Positions 33,472 through 44,960 are shown, numbered from the stretch's first letter. The stretch is 64,000 bases of DNA from Brachypterus glaber (GCA_958510825.1 OY294046.1:45861794-45925793), one strand, 5' to 3'. Made by a program: numbers and translations. Notes: generated by a model not told the origin, from the sequence alone.

Positions 33472-35014
33472 CACGGTGGGCTTTAAGTTTACGGAGATGA
33501 AAAAATCGAACACCCCATAACTGACAACGGGATATTGTTTCTAATGCTTTCAGAATTACATGTTCGTTGAGAACAAAATCGTAGGTGTAGCCGTTTTTTA
33601 TTCCATCAAAAATTAGTATATTAGTATATATATACTAATATACTAATTTTAGTATATATATACTAATATACTAATTTAAGTATATATATATACTAATATA
33701 CTAATTTTTTATGGAATAAAAAACGGCTACACCTACGATTTTGTTCTCAACGAACATGGAATTCTGAAAGCATTTGAAACAATATCCCGTTGTCAGTTAT
33801 GGGGTGTATGTGACCCAAAAAAAATTTAAAATTAAAAAGTTTGGAGGTCTCACCTCTTAAATTTGTTTATTGGGGTAAGAGTTTCATCCCTAATTTTTTT
33901 CAAAAATTTTGAAAAAATCTAGAGGTCGCTCACAGCTATTTTTCAAAAAATATGTTTGCTTAGCTTTTTTTATTTTTTTTAAGGCCCAAGGATTTTTTAT
34001 TTAAATTTTTTAACAGGAAACGGTATAAAGGGATAGTAAATTGCTAACCTCAAAAAAAATCTGAATTTTTCTTTCAAAATGGCGGAGCTGTGCCCTTTAA
34101 AGTTTGAAAACTCACTGCATTGCTTGATTTTAGGTCTAATTTCAGGCAAAAAAAAATCTTTTTCATTGTCTTCAAACATTGTGCGTGTAGCCCAATATGT
34201 CCTCACATAAAAACAACTATATTTTTTATCGGATATAGAGGGTATCCAGAAAAAATAATATATACATTTTTTTAACATTTTTGAGAGATAAATTCGGTTT
34301 TTTGTGACAGGGTAACTTCTATATAACGCGTTATAAAGAAGTTACCTTATTTTGAGTCCTACCCGGTCACTAAAAACCGAATTTATCTCTCAAAAATGTT
34401 AAAAAAATGTATATATTATTTTTTTTTGGATACCCTGTATATCCGATAAAAAAATATAGTTGTTTTTATGTGAGGACATATTGGGCACAATATTTGAAGA
34501 CAATGAAAAACATTTTTTTGTGCCTGTAATTAGACCTAAAATCAAGCAATGTAGTGAATTTTTAAATTTTAAAGGGCACAGCTCCGCCATTTTGAATGAA
34601 AAATTCAGATTTTTTTTGAGGTTAGTTAGCAGTTTACTATCCCTTTATACCGTTTCGTGTTAAAAAGATTTAAATAAAATATCCTTGGGCCTTAAAAAAA
34701 ATAAAAAAAAGCTAAGCAAACATATTTTTTTAAAATGGCGGTGAGCGACCTCTAGATTTTTTCAAAAAATTTGAAAAAATTAGGGAAGAAACTCTTACCC
34801 CAATAAATAAATTTAAGGGGTGTGACCTCCAAACTTTTTAATTTGAAATTTTTTTGGGTCACATATATACTAATTTTTCATGGATTAAAACACGGCTACA
34901 CCTACGATTTTGTTCTCAACGAACATGTAATTCTGAAAGCATTAGAAACAATATCCCGTTGTCAGTTATGGGGTGTTCGATTTTTTTATCTCCGTAAGCT
35001 TAAAGCCCACCGTG
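33472..35014. mobile_element. 1.54 kb compound foldback, CACGGTGGGCTTTAAG ends
   Basis: It begins CACGGTGGGCTTTAAG and ends CTTAAAGCCCACCGTG. Two hairpins are combined. At 33472-33809 about 120 bp arms (ACGGGATATTGTTTC, AACAAAATCGTAGGTGTAGC) surround an AT core of repeated TAGTATATATATACTAATA. Then 33810-34860 folds on itself with ~500 bp arms (GTGACCCAAAAAAAATTT; GACCTCCAAACTTTTT; AGGGCACAGCTCCGCCATTT). A third copy of the outer arm closes the element at 34880-35014. Open frames at 33997-34278, 34399-34590 and 34460-34663 are the same repeat read from both arms, not genes. Confidence 0.8.
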
Positions 35015-35693
35015 CCTACCTTATTATGACTAAAAGCCACTTTACACGGAGCAATTTGTGCGCAAGTTTGATGCTATGTAAGTTTGTTGCAAGAATGATT
35101 CAGTCACTGCGTATGCCTTCAGGCAAGTTTGAGGCCATTTTCATGCCATCACATTATTTAGAACATGTTCTATTTTTCGGCGATTTTCACGCAAGTTTTA
35201 CGGTTATTTTCGTGGTACCAACCTGGAAAAAAAGTTACCAAATTGATTTCATTTTACTAATATAGTAGCAACTGCACATGTTAATAATTATTATTATTAA
35301 TAATAGGTCGGTCTGTCTAACTAAAAAACTTCCTTAAAAAAGCAAATGCTAGGTTATGTTTTTGTCAACAAACGCAGAGACACGTCAAAATTGTCTGGTT
35401 GGCAGCACTGTTTACCTTGCAATATATAGCACCAAACTTGCGTACAACTTGCTCCGTGAAAAGGCAAATCAATGTCCAATTGTCCTCATGCTATATCTGG
35501 CAGCAAACTTGCATAGCATCAAACTTGCGTACAAATTGCTCCGTGTAAAGTGGTCTTAAAAAATTCATTTGATAAGATTACGAAACAATCTCAGTTCGTA
35601 TAACGCTGTGCCAGTGCAGTTCCTTGTTCTTTGGGGAATTTGTAAACTGGGTAGCATGTAGAATAAATAAATTTTAATAGTTTGGTACCACAT
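35015..35693 (+). repeat. Right copy of the 153 bp duplication, split by an insertion
   Basis: 35015-35035 matches the first 21 bases of the left copy. After the TIR insertion at about 35036-35556, the match resumes at TAAAAAATTCATTTGATAAG and ends TTTGGTACCACAT at 35693. Confidence 0.85.
35036..35556. mobile_element. ~520 bp TIR element, CCACTTTACACGGAGCAA ends
   Basis: Ends CCACTTTACACGGAGCAATT and AATTGCTCCGTGTAAAGTGG; arms continue with CAAGTTTGATGCTATG and CATAGCATCAAACTTG. It lies inside the right copy of the 153 bp duplication, so it arrived after that event. The target is an A run, so the duplication length (AA to TAAAA) is ambiguous. The 147-residue frame at 34822-35265 crosses into it and is spurious. 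Confidence 0.85.
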
Positions 35694-35957
35694 GCTATAT
35701 GGTTTTAATTTTTACCAAAGTATAGACACTTTTGCTATTCAGCTAATTATCAAAAAACAATAATTTAACTAACTGCTTAACTTTTTGAGAAAGTTATGGA
35801 CTAGAGAACGTACCGTTTGAAAGATCGAAGTTTAAACGATTAAAACCTTAAAAGTCTTGGGTGATTTCTCAAGAAAGTTTTTGCTTAATTTAAAAGTGAC
35901 TTTTTTAAGAACCAGCGGTTAAAAACATACAGGAAGATATGGGAAATTTATTACATT

Positions 35958-36815
35958 TTTGCTTTCCCATTTTGAAAATTTTCAAAATTTCGGAAAGCCT
36001 TGTATTCGTGCAATAATTTTCAATTTTTTTTGTGTATTTTTGCGTTTTATGAGGTTTTATGTCGATATAAATCAATTTCGAACAAAAAAAAATTGTCGGT
36101 CGATCGGTCGGTCGATCGGTCTGTCCGGGAAATCTTGTGGGCACGATAACTTAAGAACGCTTTAAGCTAGAGACTTGAAATTTGGCATACAGGTATGCTA
36201 ACAAAAGTTCTCGCTCGGGATTGTTTTCGGTAAACATTGGTATGCGGCAAGGGGGGCAAATGGCGAAAAATACATTTTTTTTAGAAAAATTTGAAAATTG
36301 CTATATATGGGTTTTCAAGGTTGCTGAAATTAAATTTGATAAAAAAAACTTTCCTAATTCCACCCCGAGGGGATGAGGGGGTAAATATTTTTCAATATTA
36401 TTAATATATTCTTCAAAATTGGTATATAGGGGTTTTTGGGGTCGACGAACATGAATCTGATAATATTTTTTTCTAATTTCACCCCCTGAGGGGTGGGGGT
36501 AGTTTTCGTGAAAACTGGTGTATTGGGGTTTTTGAGGTTGCTGAAAGTGAATCTGATTGAAGTTTTTTCTAAATCCACCCCCTGAGGAGTGGGGTAGTTT
36601 TCGTGAAAATTGTTATATTGGGGTTTTTGAGGTTGTTGAAAGTGAATCTGATTATAAAAAAATTCTAATTTTACCCCTAAAAGGGCAGAGGGTAGTTTTC
36701 GTGAAAATTGGTATATTAAGGTTTTAATGGTTGCTGAAAGTGAATCTGATAAAAAAAAATCCATTTTACGGGCGAAGGTGAAAAATGGGAAAGCTCTTTT
36801 ACTGGGCAATGTATT
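35958..36815 (+). repeat. GCTTTCCCATT-family repeat, copy 3
   Basis: Full-length copy from TTGCTTTCCCATTTTGAAAA to AAATGGGAAAGCTC...TGGGCAATGTA. At least three terminal modules start near 36507, 36602 and 36699 (about 96 bp apart). A 151-residue minus-strand open frame (36354-36809) results from the modules and repeats the peptide theme QFSRKLP...PQGVDLE; similar frames lie in copies 2 and 4. I treat it as a by-product. Confidence 0.85.
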
Positions 36816-37416
36816 TTATGAAAATTAATGGAGAGTCACCAGCACAAGCATAGGCTTATTTGCTCCATGACACAGCATGTACGTACATGTATTGTACACA
36901 TAAATAAATAAATAAATAAAAGTCTACTAGGGACCATTTTAAACAGCTTTTAAAATACTATGGAAATTTTTTGATTTTTCGACCGACATATGTTAATTTT
37001 ATTACTATATTTCCAATTTACATGTAAATAGTATGTTTAAATTAGACCGGGCGCGCGGAGGCATTGCCGTGCTCGGCCGAGAACGAAACCAAAGCAACAA
37101 AAAAAAACATCTTCATTCCTTTATTCCAATTTATTTATTTTGTGTACACTTCTTTTTAAATTATTGCGTCCGTATATCTTCGAAAATGACCGTGCATTTA
37201 CATTTTTACAGTTTTTTATGCGAAACTCTAACTTTTATATGCAAATGTCACGTTCGACGGCATAAATAACACCTTATAAACGTGCAATGGTATTTTTATT
37301 ATTTACGAAAACGGCTGATACGAGGGTCACTTCATAGTTTCAACACGTGCAAAACATGGGCAAAAAACGAGTATTTATGTTTTTGCTATTATAATAAGCC
37401 TATGACATGCCATATA
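36816..37416. other. No gene; (AAAT)n and a GC-rich patch
   Basis: An (AAAT)n run lies at about 36900-36920 and a short GC-rich patch (GGGCGCGCGGAGGCATTGCC) at about 37048. The 78- and 63-residue frames at 37033-37269 and 37282-37473 have no recognisable domain. Confidence 0.4.
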
Positions 37417-38080
37417 CAGAGCAGTCCAAAAGTCACTCCACCCCTCTCAACTTTTGAACAAGTTGAGATATAGACTTTAAATTTAGAACACGTAAATAAG
37501 ACGATTATCTGTTTGGACATATATAATATTTTTAGCTTAAAATGTGGGCAGATGGTATGGGGGCAATTTTATAAATAGAAAGGGGGTGTTGTGATACATC
37601 ATTTTAAAGGTTATAAAATTCTCTATTTGACCAAATATTTTTTTATTTTTTTTGATACAATTTTTAGAGGTTTAAAATAGGGTTGAAAATGTAAATTTTC
37701 GTCCAAATTTCTTTAAAAAATTCTAACAGTTTTTGAAAAATAGTTTATACTTTTAAACCAGTTTTAAATTATATAAATAAACTTTTACAATAAACCTTTA
37801 AAGATCGTATTTTTTAGCAAAAAAGTAAACAAATAAAAGCCTTGAAAACAAATTAAAAATTTAAAAATACAAGGTCGAATAGATAATTTAATTTTCTTTA
37901 AAATTATGTACATACGAACCCCCTTTAATATTAAAAAAATTCCCCCTATGCCCCCCGACCACAATTTAAAAGCTACACATGTCGAATAGTTTAAGTTGTC
38001 TTTTTTAAGTATTTCAAATTTAAAGTTGATATCTCAACTGATTAAAAAGTTAAGAGTGGGGTGACTTTTGGGCAACACTG
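37417..38080. mobile_element. TA-flanked MITE, GCGGTCCAAAAGTCACC family, copy 2
   Basis: A 664 bp element with TA at 37415-37416 and 38081-38082. Ends CAGAGCAGTCCAAAAGTCAC and GTGACTTTTGGGCAACACTG. The inner ends CTCAACTTTTGAACAAGTTG and GATATCTCAACTG...AAAAGTTAAG match the sibling copies at 6678 and 52843. More diverged than those. Confidence 0.83.
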
Positions 38081-38109
38081 TATAAGAAAAGCAACTGTTT
38101 ATGTTTAAT

Positions 38110-38440
38110 AGTATACTCGTGACAATCTGAGAATGCGACTCTGACGTCACAGCGCGTAAATTTAAAAGCACTTTGTAGTGTAACTGAAACTTATTAATTA
38201 ATACATAATTATAATTATTTATATTTATTTATTTATATTAGGTTTGATACAGTACAGAGTCATGGAGAGCCCCAAATAAGCTGTTGATTGTGCAATTATA
38301 TAGAAAATGTATATAAACAAAAATAATTTATTAAATCTTAAGAAATAAGTTTCAATTACCCTACAGAGTGGTATTTAGTTTCCGCGCTGTGACGCGTCAT
38401 GACGTCAGAGTCGCATTCTCAGATTGACACGAGTATACTT
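38110..38440. mobile_element. Foldback MITE, AGTATACTCGTG ends
   Basis: AGTATACTCGTGACAATCTG and AGAATGCGACTCTGACGTCA are mirrored by TGACGTCAGAGTCGCATTCT and CAGATTGACACGAGTATACT. Subterminal CACAGCGCG/CGCGCTGTG also pair. About 330 bp, non-coding. Confidence 0.85.
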
Positions 38441-38455
38441 TATGATACAAGAACG

Positions 38456-38532
38456 AAAAATAATATTCTTAGGGCGATTACGAAGAGCGAGGTTTGCAAC
38501 CGTAATTCCATGCCCTAAAATTATTATTTTTG
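38456..38532. repeat. Short hairpin
   Basis: AAAAATAATATTCTTAGGGC pairs with GCCCTAAAATTATTATTTTT around a loop of about 36 bases. Confidence 0.7.
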
Positions 38533-38974
38533 ATTCCATATTACATAATAATAAACAAATTTGTATTTTTGACAAAAAAAAAATAATGTTTAATTAAATG
38601 TGATTAGTTACAATATCAACGTCGATTATTTTACTTTTTCAACTAAAGTGTATTTTTTTAAGATATAGTTATTTTAAACCTTCCCTCTTATAAACAATCT
38701 CGAAATTACCATAGCAACGTAAGATACGCATGCGTCGTAAGGGAAATGACTAGGCCTAATTTACACAATTGTAAAACGTTGACGTGCCATGAACGAGAAC
38801 AAAACAATGGTTTATTCCTCTAAATTATTGGAATAAAAGCGATTTTATAAGCAAATTTTGTTTCTACAGGAATACAAAGTGTTTTAGCAACATTTTATCA
38901 ATTCTCTTTTTAAAACCCTTCTATTCACTTCACTTCCATATATATATATATATATATAGGTATATTTGTCCTCA

Positions 38975-39590
38975 AATTTGCCAAATGCTTTTTCACCCAC
39001 TTAGAATAGACTTAGAGAGCTGAAATTTGGTATACATGCTTATCTGCCCTAACAAAATAATTTAACCAGTTTGAAAATTCATTCATGGTTCTGAACGTCT
39101 GAACTTCTTATAGTGAAGTGGTTTATTATAAGCCTTTTTTTAATTATTTTAAAATAATTTAATTTAAAATTTACGTACTCATCCCGTAATAATAAAATTT
39201 TACTATAAAAAAACAACCGTCAACCCCCCCCCATCACCCCCCATGAGGCTAAGTTAACTCTAAAGGGCCCTCTCTGTTAGACCTACTTATAATAAACTTA
39301 GAAAGCTGAAATTTGATACACATACTTATCTACCCTCAAAAAATAATTTAATATAAAATTTACCCTCCAACCCCCCACCCCTAAAATATCAAAAACCTTT
39401 TTTTTATCCACGTGAGTTAATTTAAAATTAAAATTGAGTTACGTATTCATCCCATAATAATAAAATTTTACTATAAAAAAAAAACAACCATCAACCCCCC
39501 CATCACCCCCCATGCGGCTAAGTTAACTCCTTTTACCCACTTAGACAGCTAAAGTTCCGTACATATGCTTATATCCGGTGACAATATAAT
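38975..39590 (+). repeat. Tandem repeat, ~270 bp period, two-plus copies
   Basis: TTAGAGAGCTGAAATTTGGT (~39010), TTAGAAAGCTGAAATTTGAT (~39297) and AGACAGCTAAAGTTCCG (~39543) recur in order. So does the block TACTCATCCCGTAATAATAA...CAACC...CATCACCCCCCATG (39175 and 39450). The unit includes the AGCTGAAATTTGG word common to other repeats here. Confidence 0.75.
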
Positions 39591-39655
39591 TTTACATAAA
39601 ATCTGTTTCACTCCCGGGTTGCTTCACACATTAATAAATTATAACTAAAAACTTG

Positions 39656-39954
39656 AAAATAAAACTATATAAAAAACAAGTTTTTAAACTTAAAACCCTT
39701 CCATTGATTACGTATTATGTATAACTAAAAAGTAGAAAAAAAGATATACCAATTTACAAAAACGAATTTTTTAAAAGAAGGGTTTTGGAAATGTTGGCAA
39801 AAATAAAGAAATCACAAATTCCAAAACCTTTCTTTTAAAAAATTCGTTTTTGTAAATTGGTATATCTTGTTTTCTACTTTTTAGTTATACATAATACGTA
39901 ATCAATAGAAGGGTTTTAAGTTTAAAAACTTGTTTTTTATATAGTTTTATTTTA
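39656..39954. repeat. Long near-perfect hairpin, ~135 bp arms, ~25 bp loop
   Basis: The left arm (39656-39790) contains ATATAAAAAACAAGTTTTTA, ATTGATTACGTATTATGTAT and ATATACCAATTTACAAAAAC. The right arm (39816-39954) carries their reverse complements with few mismatches. The loop holds GTTGGCAAAAATAAAG. If transcribed it would be a strong Dicer-2-type hairpin substrate (inference). Confidence 0.85.
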
Positions 39955-40544
39955 CATGAAAACATCATGAAAACAAAGTAAGTAAACAAAAATTATAAAT
40001 TTTGGTTATGTTGACATTCAAAACAAGCCACGTGCTTCAGTGTAAATCGGACTTTGTGAAGTATTTAGCAGCAAATTTAAAATAACTATACCTTAAAAAA
40101 TAAACGTTAGTAAACAACATTTTTTTGTGTCATATCAGTATTGAAGTTTTTTATACGGCAATGTCCCTCGTAGTGAGAAGTAATTTTCTTGCTAATAAAA
40201 ATAAACAATACACTTTGCTTGCGAACCACTTTAATGGTCTATTCTGCTAAAAAAAAATAAATCTAATTAACGGAACCGAATGTATTCTCCTTCAACCGGC
40301 CCGCTTGATATGTCCATTTTATTATTTTATTTTGCCACCAGAACAACATAAACTCAGTTGAATATGGGACAGTTATAGCGGATATTTTATAGCAAATGAG
40401 TGCCACCAAACCTAAATAAAGAAAATATTATTTTTACTTAAAAATAAAAAAATATATTTGGAATTAAAAGGGATTTTCTAACACGTACTCAATAAAACTC
40501 AATCGCAGGTAAATTAAAATTAATTAAGATCAAGTGTAGATAAG
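39955..40544. other. No gene seen
   Basis: AT-rich spacer before a LINE fragment. No features recognised. Confidence 0.35.
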
Positions 40545-40677
40545 GATCCCCAGGGATCTGCTCTGAGACCCCTACTGTTCGTATTGTTTATAAATGATAT
40601 AAGCGCTGACCTGGATATTCTATATCAGCTGCTCGATGACAACGCAATTTTTTTTTACCTATACCTATACTAACTAG
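40545..40677 (+). pseudogene. LINE reverse-transcriptase fragment
   Basis: The plus-strand frame reads DPQGSALRPLLFVLFINDIS, then ADLDILYQLLDDNA. This is the RT box G-x-P-Q-G-S-x-L-G-P-L-L-F-x-x-Y-I-N-D followed by a damaged F-A-D-D-T catalytic box in which the first aspartate context is lost. Stops follow within about 20 codons. It is a short dead fragment of a Jockey/CR1-type element. The motif resembles that amplified at 12222-12842, but the nucleotide sequences differ enough that I treat them as separate elements. Confidence 0.85.
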
Positions 40678-41325
40678 ACCCATACTTGCAAGGAAACAGG
40701 CTGTTTGGGACCTGGAGAAAAAAATATACTGAACTCTTCCAGGAAGTGTTCCTAAAATACCTAGTTAATCTTAATAACACTTACAGGCATCTTTCGCTTT
40801 ACGAAAGAATTAAAATATTAATTATAACTTTACCAAAATCAAAAACGAACAAAACCTAAACTAGACTTTTTTCCCTGTTTTTTACTGTTTTTCCCTGTTT
40901 TTTTTTACTAACGAATAGAAAAGTAATATATTAACAAGATGCATTCTATGCTAGTTAATTTACTCGTAGTTATTCTTACTTTTTGTATTTCGTAAATAAT
41001 AATTTTCGTAATCATTACTTAGTTTGGCTAACTTAATTGGTTGCGAGTTATGACTTTATTTAGACAATCGACATGGCATTTGAAATAGCAAAAAGCTTTA
41101 AGGTCATGACCCGTAACTATCCGGCGCAATGTCTATTAAAAAAGTCGAGAAAATGTCAAAAAAGTCAGTTTTAGAACGGATATTTCTTGCATTTAGGGCC
41201 ATTATATTCACCTTCAAGTAAAGTTATCTGCGAGGTTATCTGGTGGAGTACATAGCAACCACCAATGACAAATCAGTATTCGGCATTTTATCCTGTTGGT
41301 AAACTTAAAAGCGGCTTTACTTTTA
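40678..41325. other. No gene seen
   Basis: Contains a CCCTGTTTTTTACTG doublet near 40873 and otherwise unstructured AT-rich DNA. Confidence 0.35.
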
Positions 41326-41580
41326 CACTGATAAAACAGTTTATTTGTGTGTACAAAATATTTGGTTGGATATGGCTTATTGAATTATTTGGTTGTGACA
41401 AATAAATTTTATTTCTGTCAAATAAACTATTTTGTTCCCATTAATAAATGATTTTGAGATTAAAATATTTATTTGCATGAACTAAATATTTATTAGACCC
41501 AAATAAAATTTGTTACTCGCAACCAAATAATTTAATTGGCCATATCCAAATAAATCAAAATTATCTTTTTTATCAGTGCA
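41326..41580. mobile_element. Foldback MITE, CACTGATAAAA ends
   Basis: CACTGATAAAACA and TTTTATCAGTGCA are the inverted ends. Inner words TTTGGTTGGATATGG and CCATATCCAAATAA, and AAATATTT...GTTG repeats, also pair. About 255 bp. Confidence 0.75.
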
Positions 41581-41672
41581 GTTGAATATAATGACTTTTA
41601 GTTGAAAGGACGAAAGTAATATTTTTTATAAAAAAATAATAAAAAAAATTGGAACCATAGGCTGGTACTATA

Positions 41673-44626
41673 CAGGGTTATTCTTTTAAATGGTACACCC
41701 CCCGTAACTTTTGAACGAAATGAGATAAATTTAAAAATTTTTATTCGGTAAGGCGGCGCCAGGGGGACAATATTTAAATGGAACCCTAGGTCTTGTGATA
41801 TGTCATTTTGAAGAGCTTAAAATTTTCTATTTAGCTGTTTAACTATTTATTTTTTATTATTCTTTTTAAAGATTTTAATTTCTTCACAATTATTCAAATT
41901 TTTAATGTGTTGTGTTTTAATTGAAAATCTTACGTGCAAATGATAAATAACACAGCCCCACAAAAAAAAAAGTCCGGATCTCTAGACCAGACATGTGTAT
42001 CCTTATGTATTTTGGCCCGCTGAATCCGAATCCGAGGTCAGAAAAAGCCCTACACCCCAGGAATTGGCCCCAGAGGCCGAAAATGGCCGCTGAAAGGTGT
42101 GAAACGGGAATTCCGGCATGACGGATGCTCAGGGCAGGTTGAGATTGCATTCTCAAGGCAAAGTCGAATTAGTGGGTAACCGAGATTAGATCCGACAGGC
42201 ATCGCGGCCCCTGAGGCCGGAAAATGGGCCCCTGGGGGCCGAAAAATCGAGATTTTCACGTCGGGATCGCAGCACTTCGATTTTCTTGTAACTTCAAACT
42301 GCAGCAACGTAAAGAGGCTGGAACCTCTTCCAGGCCCATTGAAATTCACACCCAGGGTCCGAAAAACGGGCCCTCAGGGCGGGAAAATCAAGATTTCCAC
42401 GTCGTCATCACGGCACTCAAATTTCTATGGACTCTAAAACTCACGGAAACACTGGCAATGTAGCAACATTTCGAGGCCCATTGTAATTCATGCCCGGGCC
42501 CAGAAAATGGACCCTTAGGACCAGAAAATCAAAATTTCATGCCGGCATCACGGCGCTCGGGTTTCTACGGACTTTTAAACTTGAGAAACACCCAAGATGG
42601 TGGAACGGTTCAAAGCCCATCGGAAGTCATGCCCAGGGTCCGGAAAATGGGAGCTCGGTGGCCGCAAACCGATATCCCTACGTCTGAATCACGGTACTCG
42701 AATTTCCATGAACTTTTAAACTCCAGAAACGCAAACGACAGTGGGACAGTCCGAGGCCCATTGAAATTCATTGAAATTCATTTTTGTGAACTCAAACCAT
42801 CAGGCCCTTCCCTCAATTCAGGTATGTCTAGATCTTTCAACTATGTGGGCTTTTATATTTACAAATACCCGACTTCTCCTGTGCAAAGTCTCCCCAATTC
42901 CCTGGATCTGTTCTGAAACGGTAACGTTATCAGTGGGGACAAACGTCTGAAAAAATCGGTCAGCAACAGGGGCGGGAATAGGTGGGAAGAGGAGAACTCG
43001 TCCCTAAAGCTGGGTGCATAGGGAAAATATTCATGCCGGCGGCTTTTGAACAAAGTGTGACCCGTGGAGGTATAAACTCGGCCATGAACGGGTGTCAGCA
43101 AGTCCGAGATTTTTCATTTTGTGGAAATCCGCTCTCAAATCCACAATTTTGCCACTTGTACTTTGTTTTATATTTGAGTCAAAATGAGTACATGCAAATC
43201 TGGAACTTGTGGTCCCGACTTGTGAACCTCGAGTTTGTGACTGCCGAGGGCCCATGTTCTGGACCTTGAGGCACGGTTCACTTGGTGGTAGTTGGAAGAC
43301 GACAAAAGTGTCATCAAAAATCTTACAAATTTAGGTATGTATCTATGTATATTGGAGTGATTCAAAGACGATTTTTTTCTCAGATTCCCGCGACCCAGGA
43401 TGGAAACTATTCTTGAACTGTTCCGAGAGGAATGCACTTTGAAATGTGCCTCGAAATGTTTCACCATCGTCTGGGTTTCTTAAGATTGCACGGAAAATCG
43501 AGTGTTGCGATCCCAGGGGCGCATCTCAGTTTTCCGGACCCCGAGTTCCCGTTTTCTGGACCCTAGGCTTGACTTACAATGGGCCTCGACCTGTTCCACC
43601 ATCGTAGGTGGTTCTCAAGTTTGAACCGAATAAAAATTCGACTGCCGTGATTCCGACATCTCGATTTTCCAGGCCTTAAGGACCATTTTCTTTGCACCGG
43701 GCATGAATTCCAATGGGCCTGAAGTTGTTCCAACATCTTCAGTGTTTCCTGAGTTTGAAAGTCCATATAAACGTCAATGCCGTGATGACGACGTGGAAAT
43801 CTTGATTTTCCTGCCCTGAGGGCCCATTTTCCGGACCCTGGGCGTGAATTTCAATGGGCCTGGAAGAGGTTCCAGCCTCTTTACGTAGCTGCAGTTTGAA
43901 GTTTCAAGAAAATCCAAGTACTGCGATCCCGACGTGAAAATCTCGATTTTTCGGGCCCCAAGGGCCCATTTTCCGGCCTCAGGGGCCGCGATGCCTGTCG
44001 GATCTAACCACCGTTAGCCACTAATTCGACTTTGCCTTGAGAATGCAATCTCAACCTGCCCTGAGCATCCGTCATGCCGGAATTCCCGTTTCACACCTTT
44101 CAGCGGCCATTTTCGGCCTCTGGGGCCAATTCCTGGGGTGTAGGGCTTTTTCTGACCTCGGATTCGGATTCAGCGGGCAAAAATACATAAGGATACACAT
44201 GTCTGGTCTAGAGATCCAGACTTTTTTTTTTGTGGGGCTGTGTAATTAGTCTTAACATGATAATATACCATGTATTAACTATTTTGACCTTTTTGTGTAA
44301 AATTTCCTAAATTATTTTTTTTTAATATTGAAAATTTCATCAATTTTAAAATAAAAAAAAATATTCGAAAAAAATATTAAAAAATAAATAGTTACATGGT
44401 TAAACAGAGAATTTTAAGCTCTTTAAAATGAGGTATCACAAGACCTAGGGTGTCAATTAAAATACTGTCCCGCACTGCCACCCTGGCACTGCTTTACCGA
44501 ATAAAAAATTAAAAAATATGACAAATGATAGTTTTTGTTATGTGATATAAATATTCTAAATTTAAAGTTTATATCTCATCCCGTTCAAAAGTTACGGGGT
44601 GTGTACCATTTAAAAGAATAACCCTG
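41673..44626. mobile_element. TA-flanked element with CAGGGTTATTC ends, carrying a nested palindrome
   Basis: A 2954 bp unit with TA at 41671-41672 and 44627-44628. Ends CAGGGTTATTCTTTTAAATG and CATTTAAAAGAATAACCCTG pair, and pairing continues for about 270 bp (GGTACACCCCCCGTAACTTT; GTTTAACTATTTATTTTTTA; CCTAGGTCTTGTGATATGTC). The termini match the element at 2316-3563. The middle is occupied by the separate GC-rich element 41951-44242. Confidence 0.85.
41951..44242. mobile_element. GC-rich 2.3 kb palindromic element of ~138 bp units, TAA-flanked
   Basis: TAA lies at 41948-41950 and 44243-44245. Ends are CACAGCCCCAC and GTGGGGCTGTG; GGATCTCTAGACCAGACATG follows on the left with its complement on the right. 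Each ~830-850 bp arm contains four imperfect units of about 138 bp (left-arm starts near 42222, 42360, 42500, 42640), each with GGCCCATTGAAATTCA-, GGGTCCGGAAAATGG- and CGTCGGGATCACGGC-type words. A ~640 bp unique loop separates the arms. GC content is visibly far above the flanks. Open frames at 41917-42156 (-) and 44037-44249 (+) are the same peptide from the two arms; other frames here are likewise by-products. PIF/Harbinger-type insertion is suggested by TAA only. Confidence 0.85.
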
Positions 44627-44728
44627 TATCTAATGAACATTCAACCTTCAATGCACAGAAACACAAGTCCATCCTAAGGCGCTATATTAATATCTAGACC
44701 TTTAGTCCATCCCACTCCATCCTAAAAA

Positions 44729-44960
44729 AAAAGCGGCTAATGGCAGCACACCGTGCCAAGTTTGGTTTGGTTTTTGGCTGGTTTGATGTTTTTTTTCTAA
44801 TATGGGCGTTGGTTTGCGTAAACGTTGGTTTTGCGCCTGTTTGGTGTTTTTTTTTGTTGTAATGAAATGGTTTTGATTTAGAATAATGCATTGAAAAACT
44901 TTCAGCCACGACTACTACGCATGCGCAGCTCCGCACGGTGTGCTTCCATCAACCGCTCCT
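44729..44960. mobile_element. Small TIR element, AGCACACCGTGC ends
   Basis: AGCGGCTAATGGCAGCACAC and CGTGC on the left pair with GCACGGTGTGCTTCCATCAA and CCGCT on the right. About 230 bp. The 80-residue minus-strand frame 44694-44936 is a by-product. Confidence 0.7.

Noticed and set aside
34822..35265. 147-residue plus-strand open frame
   Set aside because: It begins in the arm of the 33472-35014 foldback, crosses the 153 bp duplication and ends in another element, so it is a chance join.
36354..36809. 151-residue minus-strand open frame with repeated peptides
   Set aside because: The repetition is that of the ~97 bp DNA modules read in shifting frames; similar frames occur in other copies of the repeat.
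42050..43467. Several overlapping 65-125 residue open frames in both strands
   Set aside because: They arise from the higher GC content and lower stop frequency of the palindromic element; the same peptides appear from both arms.
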